NCBI GenBank assembly: GCA_963678705.1
Contig: OY783214.1
Location: 14,012,001 to 14,076,000 of the forward strand
DNA from: Panorpa germanica
Lineage: Eukaryota; Arthropoda; Insecta; Mecoptera; Panorpidae
DNA: 64,000 nt
Direction: 5' to 3'
Positions 58,601 to 64,000 of this stretch are shown here, in pieces. Positions within the stretch are counted from its first letter, which is position 1. Each line of letters begins with the position of its first letter. The position numbers and the translations under genes are program-made. The notes beneath the pieces are model-generated. The model worked only from the letters and a program-made list of their open reading frames with translations. It ran no database searches and was not told the DNA's origin.

Positions 58601-61600
58601 AAAAACATTTCCCTAATGGACGATTTGACGACGGAGATGTCATTGTTCGACAATACAAGTATTACCGGAACACAGACGTATTGTAAAGCAGCGTCTCTAC
58701 CGCATTATCCATACTTGTGCGAAGTTCTTAGGTCTGGGAATAACGATGCCTTCCAGGAACAAATGCTAAAGAATACCAATGCCTCGTGTGACAGCAGCAC
58801 ACAGACTGATCAGCCTGAATTGATGAACCAAGGACAAGTGGTCTACGGCACGGGATGTTCACTGAATAACAATAAAGACGGCAATTTACCAATAGCAGAT
58901 ATCCAACAGAATAATGTCGGTATGTCCTATAAAGATTCTGTCGTTATCTACCGAGATAAAAATCAATGTATAAAACCTTTAAAAATTTTAAATCAAGTTA
59001 ATTATTTGGGAATTCAAATATTTGTGACACAAAATGAAGTAGATTTAGATACTCGTCCTGTATCAACTTTAATTACCGATGATAAGAACACAAACACTGA
59101 TACTACATCATTAGCAAAGAATGCGGACGTTACGTTGGAAAGGGAACAGGAATGTAAATTGACAAATTCCATTGGAGTGATGGCCACACCAAGGAAGTCT
59201 GTCAAAATTTTGGATGACAAAGAGCAGCACACCCAAACGTTTCCATTTAAGTTACAAAAAACAATATCATCTATTTTGAAACCAAAGTCTGTGTATGATT
59301 TTAATTGTGAGACTTCAAGTTCCCTTGAGGTAACTAAAAGACCTTTAGAGTCGAACTCCCCCAAGTTTTATAAGGGAATGAATAAATCATTATCCAATGA
59401 GAGTTTGGATCCATATCGTACAGAGGGCGCTAAAATGCGACCAGAAATTTATAAGTTATTAGAACGATGTATAGAAAATATTGTAAAGAAACAAATAGAA
59501 ATATGTACTAACCCCGAATCAATTAATACAAAAAATAATCGACCAGTAAAGTGCTCGGAGGGAAAAGAAACTACTCGAAATCAGAGTAAGATACAAAAAG
59601 AGGGAACAAGCAGAAATAGAATTAATAGAGAATTTATAAGTACCTTAAAGCATAAATTACTCCAAAATAAAACTGATCAAACTAAAAGTTATGCAGAGAT
59701 AAAATCTAATATGAACTTAGCAACGGAAGGTGACAATGAGTCGATAAACCAAAAAGCATCGTCAACCATTCCCGAAGAGACAAGTTTTGTGGACGATTTA
59801 GAGAAGAGCAAACTAAATGACAATATGCCAGGAAAATTAGAAAATGAACTAAATATTACAGGTAATCAAGATTTGTTATCAATTCCTGATGAAATATGTA
59901 CAGTGACAAATATTATATCGTCTAAGTTAAATTTAGAAAAGGAAACATCACAAAAAGAAACAGTTAAATCAGAAAATGGTAAATTAAAAAAATTGAAACA
60001 AGAAGGAAAACCTAATCAGGAAAATGAATTATTGAAATCAATTCCTGATGAAATATGTACAGTAACAAATATTATATCGTCTAAGTTAAATTTAGAAAAT
60101 GAAACATTACAAAGAGAAACAGTTAAATCAGAAGGTGGTAAACTAAAAAAATTGAAACAAGAAGGAAAACCTGAGCAGGAAAATGAATTATTGAAATCAA
60201 TGAACGATGAAATATGTACAGTGACAAATATTATATCGTCTAAGTTAAATTTAGAAAATGAAACATCACAAAGAGAAACAGTTAAATCAGAAGGTGGTAA
60301 ACTAAAAAAATTGAAACAAGAAGGAAAACCTAAGCAGGAAAATGAATTATTGGCATCAATAAACGATGAAATATCTACAGTAGCTTCTATAATATCTGAA
60401 AAGATAAAAAATCAAAAAAATTCAAATGAAGGTAAAGAATCTCACAAGCATAAGATTATTAAACCAATAGAAAATCCGTACTTTAAGAAAATTTCTTATA
60501 ACAAGTCCAGAAACAATACGGAAGTGATATACATAAATGGCAAAAAATGGAATAAATCTCAGAAGTCAAAGGTAATTACTCTGAAAGCAACTCAAGCAAA
60601 TAAATCCCTGCAAAATGTAAAAAGTTTAACGGAAAATTCTTGTAAGAAATCGGGAGTCAAGTTTGATCACAGGTTGGATTTGACAATAGGCTTACAAGCG
60701 GATATTGCAGAAAGTACTAGCGGGTCTAATCTAAGCAACAATAGTTCAGCTACTAATAGTACACTTGTAGCTTTTTCTAGAACAAATTTATTTGATAACA
60801 ATAAACCTGAAATTAGCTTTAACCAATTCTCGCAAACTCAAAGTGAGAGTAGTTTATCTGATAACAGCGTGAATTACGCGGATGACAGAAAATTTGTATC
60901 TTGTATGATAATTCCTCTGCAAAAGACTGCAGTCACATTAGAAAAACAGAAAAAAACAAAAAGCAAAGATAAATATCATAACAAATCTACAGATAGCACT
61001 GAGGAGTCTTTTAAGCCAGTTGAAATTTGTAAACGCAGGGCTACAGTGGAAATGGAAACATCTATGAGGGAAACTACTAAATTTTGGAGCGGTCCAAAAC
61101 TAAATCAGTTGATTGAAAGTAAACATTCCACAACAGTTCCAGCTAATAAAATTAAGTTTTCAGAGACTCTTATGAATACAAAAGAGTTTTACGTGCCAGT
61201 GATGAATCAAGCTGCAAATAGAAACCGTAATATTTATCGTGACCCTATCTGTGATACATGTTCGATACCAGATAAAGGAAAATTGCTAATACACAGAGGC
61301 GAGGTCAGATGTATTAAAGGGAACGACAATATAAGGAAGAATAAAGAAATACCCAACGATAAAACAGCTGTAAAATACTTTAAAGGATTGACCGATTTGA
61401 TGCATGATACTGAGATATATCACAAGGATGAAGAAAGAGATATGGTAGAGAATACCGTAAAGGAATCAAACTCAACAAATAATCCTACCTCAGATAATGA
61501 AGACAATGATCCAAATTTCCAAACAGTTTCAAAACATTTACCAGGAGAATTGTTTAATGCAATCACAAAATCATCTGTAGATAATTTGAAAAGAAATTTT

Positions 61601-64000
61601 CATACTTGTAATATGAAATCCGAAGTACGGTCGCAAGCCTTCAAAGCTGATGACCTATGTAGTGGCAGAAGGGATTTGAAGACTAAGCTGATTGACAAAG
61701 CATCTGCTGGAAATGGCGTTGCAGCAGACACTGACAGTGAATCGGACAGAAGTGATATAAATAGTTCAGTTGAGGAGAATATTGATACGTCGCAAACAGA
61801 ATATGAGAATTCCGTGAGTACAGAAGATATGGTTTTCAAAAGTATAGTAAATACGACCTTAGTGAATGATTATGTGGATTTTGTTGATTCCGTGATAGAC
61901 AACAAATTAAAAAAGGATACAGAGTTTTTATTTTCACAATTTGAAAGAGAAATGGATAAATTTAAAAGGAATGTACAGATCGGATTCAAATCACCAGTGT
62001 TATGTTCAGCAGCAATAAAGAAAATGGAAAGTGCAATGAAATCAGCTATATTAGGAACGCAGGCTGTAAAAGTAGCCATCGAGGAATTTGAGGATGCAGT
62101 TTCCGTAGTTTGCAACACTTGTTCTACAAACCAGGATGCAGCACAAACTATTGCAGAATGTCCAGAGACATTAGTTGGTCCAGAGTCCGCAACAAATGCA
62201 GCGTTGTTGCAACCAGCGACTTGTTCTTCATCTAATGGAAGTATGATAGAACACGCCTCAATATTATTGTCTAACTGTTCAGATATAATTTTTAAAACAG
62301 CTAACAGATCAATAATTGAATCAAAAGAAGCTGTCCGAGAGACATTATCAAAATATAAGAGTCAGCATCGTGTGATCTCTTCTCCATCTGAAGTAGATTC
62401 CAAGGAGAACAATCCTAGACAGTTGGAACACTCTGAAGAAGCCGGAAGAACAAACGACGAAAATGGGGATACTAAACCTAATTTCATGCAAACTGAAAAT
62501 ACTCTGAGTGATCGTAATATTTACTATGTTTCAACCCCTGCCGTACAAATTCCACTTGAAGTATATAATGATAAAGATATGTTATCATATTGCAAAATGG
62601 AGGAACTGGATAAAATAGAGGAAGTAGCGCGAAAGCTAATGGAAGCTTCCACTATAAATTTATTGAAAAAACAATTTTCCCTTAACAAAGGTGATATATT
62701 TGGAAGGAAGATCTTTCAAGACACGTTTGAGGAAAATGTTCCTAATTTAGCATTAGATAACCCAACAGAAGAATCAGTGGCCGAATTGGACATCCATCAA
62801 ATTGTAAATACGACAAACAATTTCAGATCCAGTTTAGAAAGCAATATTGCGCAGTTACAAACCGAAACTAAGAAATGTCAAAGTTTTTTAAACTATTTAT
62901 GCAATTACAATAAGGAAAATCGAATGGCTGAAGATCTTCAGGAGGCGATTGGATCCTTGTCCTTGCATGTTAATGGTATAATGCAAATTACTAAGAAAAT
63001 TTCTTTGTCAAATCATAAAAGTTTCTTCCAATTAATTGACGGTATTATAAATATCTTGGACGCATTTACAAGCTCTATTAGCAAGACGGCTAAATACTTG
63101 TACCGTGCTAAGATTAATGCGAGTGTCACTGACGTGGAAATTAACTACCATGTTAGTTTCGTAGCTATTAATTTGGTTTGGAACATAATGCAAAATATTA
63201 CTTCTCAAATAGAAAACTTATTAACCATGAGTTGTATAGTGAAAGTAACCAATGAGCGGCCTCAACCTTACGAACGAGGGGAAACTTTGTTGGAGAATAT
63301 TTTCTATGAAAAACAGTTGCTTAGAAGCACGCTGTCAAATTATCTAAAATGCCCTTTCGTTAAACAGGAAGAGTGTAGTTTTAAAGATGAAATAATAGAA
63401 GAATCTAAAAGTATTAGTGAGGTTACTTATTCAACCTCTTCTAAAGAAACTCTCCAGTACGAATGTGTTACAATCGACAGTCTGACGTCTAGCGCAACGG
63501 AACCGGATGCGACGGTGGATGCTGTTAGCAACTCAAGCGCTCCTGAGCAATCAGACATCGAAATAAATAAAACATTTCATGAATCGTAAGTCTGTTTACT
63601 CTTAATTGCTCTTGTCTTCTTGCGAGACAAGAGTTTTTATGTAGGGTGTATTCAAGTTGTTTTGCGGTAGGACATTTTATCATGGGACACTTTGATGTCG
63701 TATTTATTGTATTAATTGTATATGTATTAACAAAATAGGTACAATGTTAAAACGGAAACTTCCTCCCATGATAAAGTGTGCTAATACCGCAACAAAACGG
63801 TTCGTTGAGAGTAGGCTCATTCTTATACATTCGTTGAATTGTAGGTGCGAGTCTGGGTCGGATGAAGAGTTGGACCACTACTTGACGAAAGCGTTATACC
63901 ACAGCGCAAGCGACGCCGACACCAACAGCGATGAAGTTAGTTCCAATGATTCCGAAGACACTATGTACATTATACTGAAACCCAAGCAAAAGTTTTTAAA
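55607..64000 (+). CDS. Giant low-complexity protein, 5' part, running off the window
   Basis: The first visible coding exon is 55607-63585. The next begins at 63845 and stays open to the window edge. The TAA at 63587 is intronic: GAATC-GTAAGT is a strong donor, and TTGAATTGTAG at 63844 joins in frame to give SCESGSDEELDHYL. The visible product exceeds 2700 residues. The start is the first ATG in this frame after an in-frame TAG at 55574. A nine-codon overlapping ATG frame at 55600 precedes it. I recognise no domain. Most of it is hydrophilic, Ser/Asn/Lys/Glu-rich and probably disordered. Features are an N-terminal helical block (residues 20-85), five TQT motifs at 950, 983, 1022, 1065 and 1209, three near-identical 53-residue repeats from 1425 plus a partial fourth, and predicted helices from about 2080 to 2500. 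A cytoskeletal or centrosomal scaffold is possible but unproven. Confidence 0.85.
59879..60400 (+). repeat. Tandem 159-bp coding repeat in the giant gene
   Basis: Units start at 59879, 60038 and 60197, each exactly 159 bp (53 codons). A diverged partial fourth starts at 60356. Each unit has S-(I/M)-x-DEICTVTNIISSKLNLE, then QxETVKSExGKLKKLKQEGK and QENELLK. The three full units differ by only a few substitutions, so the expansion is recent or is kept uniform by recombination. Confidence 0.95.
63657..63800. mobile_element. MITE family M2, copy 2 (intron of the giant gene)
   Basis: The left part, TTTTGCGGTAGGACATTTTA, and the inverted right part, TTGCGGTATTAGCACACTTT, share termini with the copy at 41211-41461. 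It fills most of the 259-bp intron between the two visible coding exons of the giant gene. Confidence 0.7.

Noticed and set aside
1-64000. CRISPR array, prokaryotic defence system, integrated virus
   Set aside because: No regularly spaced direct repeats, no bacterial-type operon and no viral gene were seen. The window is an insect nuclear locus.

Overview
This is eukaryotic DNA, almost certainly from an insect. The genes have many short introns with GT..AG borders, the noncoding DNA is very AT-rich, and the gene content is animal: lethal(2) giant larvae, the clock kinase doubletime (casein kinase 1 delta/epsilon), an L-xylulose reductase, a Rab11-like GTPase, a Pasiflora-like small tetraspan protein and two C16orf89-like secreted proteins. 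The order of insect cannot be fixed from the sequence. There is no bacterial, plasmid or CRISPR content. I found no convincing tRNA or rRNA gene.

Layout. 1-5.7 kb is gene-poor. It holds three short gene-like tracts of raised GC that I cannot name, two of them broken by frameshifts, and one copy of a dispersed repeat. 5767-6665 (+) is the last coding exon of an unrecognised single-pass membrane protein with a furin-like Cys-rich stub. 8757-17078 (+) is l(2)gl in 20 coding exons (1131 aa), including the three-serine aPKC target motif. 19351-21750 (-) is a seven-exon homologue of the vertebrate meiosis gene M1AP (479 aa). It is divergent to dbt (22245-27117, +, 8 exons, 406 aa), with 494 bp between the two start codons. 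30412-32570 (-) is a DCXR-type reductase (5 exons, 250 aa). Its second intron carries an intronless Rab11-like gene on the opposite strand (31358-31996, +). 34074-38676 and 41702-46344 (+) are tandem paralogues of the C16orf89/UPF0764 family with matching intron positions. 46741-48395 (-) is a 168-aa four-pass membrane protein. 48.4-55.6 kb is a long intergenic stretch. From 55607 (+) to the right edge runs a giant low-complexity protein. Its first visible coding exon is about 8 kb and continues by splicing into a second exon at 63845 that leaves the window.

Between and inside the genes lie many short non-autonomous inverted-repeat elements (MITEs). One family has four copies in 7.4 kb around the C16orf89-like pair. 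There is also a Harbinger-like element with TTA target duplications, and at least six other small TIR families. Two of the elements sit 13-15 bp downstream of splice donors at the equivalent intron of the two paralogues.

The genes do not form a pathway together. The relations supported by position are the tandem duplication, the nested Rab11-like retrogene and the shared M1AP/dbt promoter region. The most unusual items are the M1AP homologue, the Rab11-like retrogene with a changed tail, and the giant protein. That protein has a near-identical 53-residue tandem repeat and a cluster of five TQT motifs of the kind bound by LC8 dynein light chain. All exon boundaries were read by eye from splice consensus and reading frame. 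Where a CDS is given as complete, the exon lengths sum to a multiple of three.
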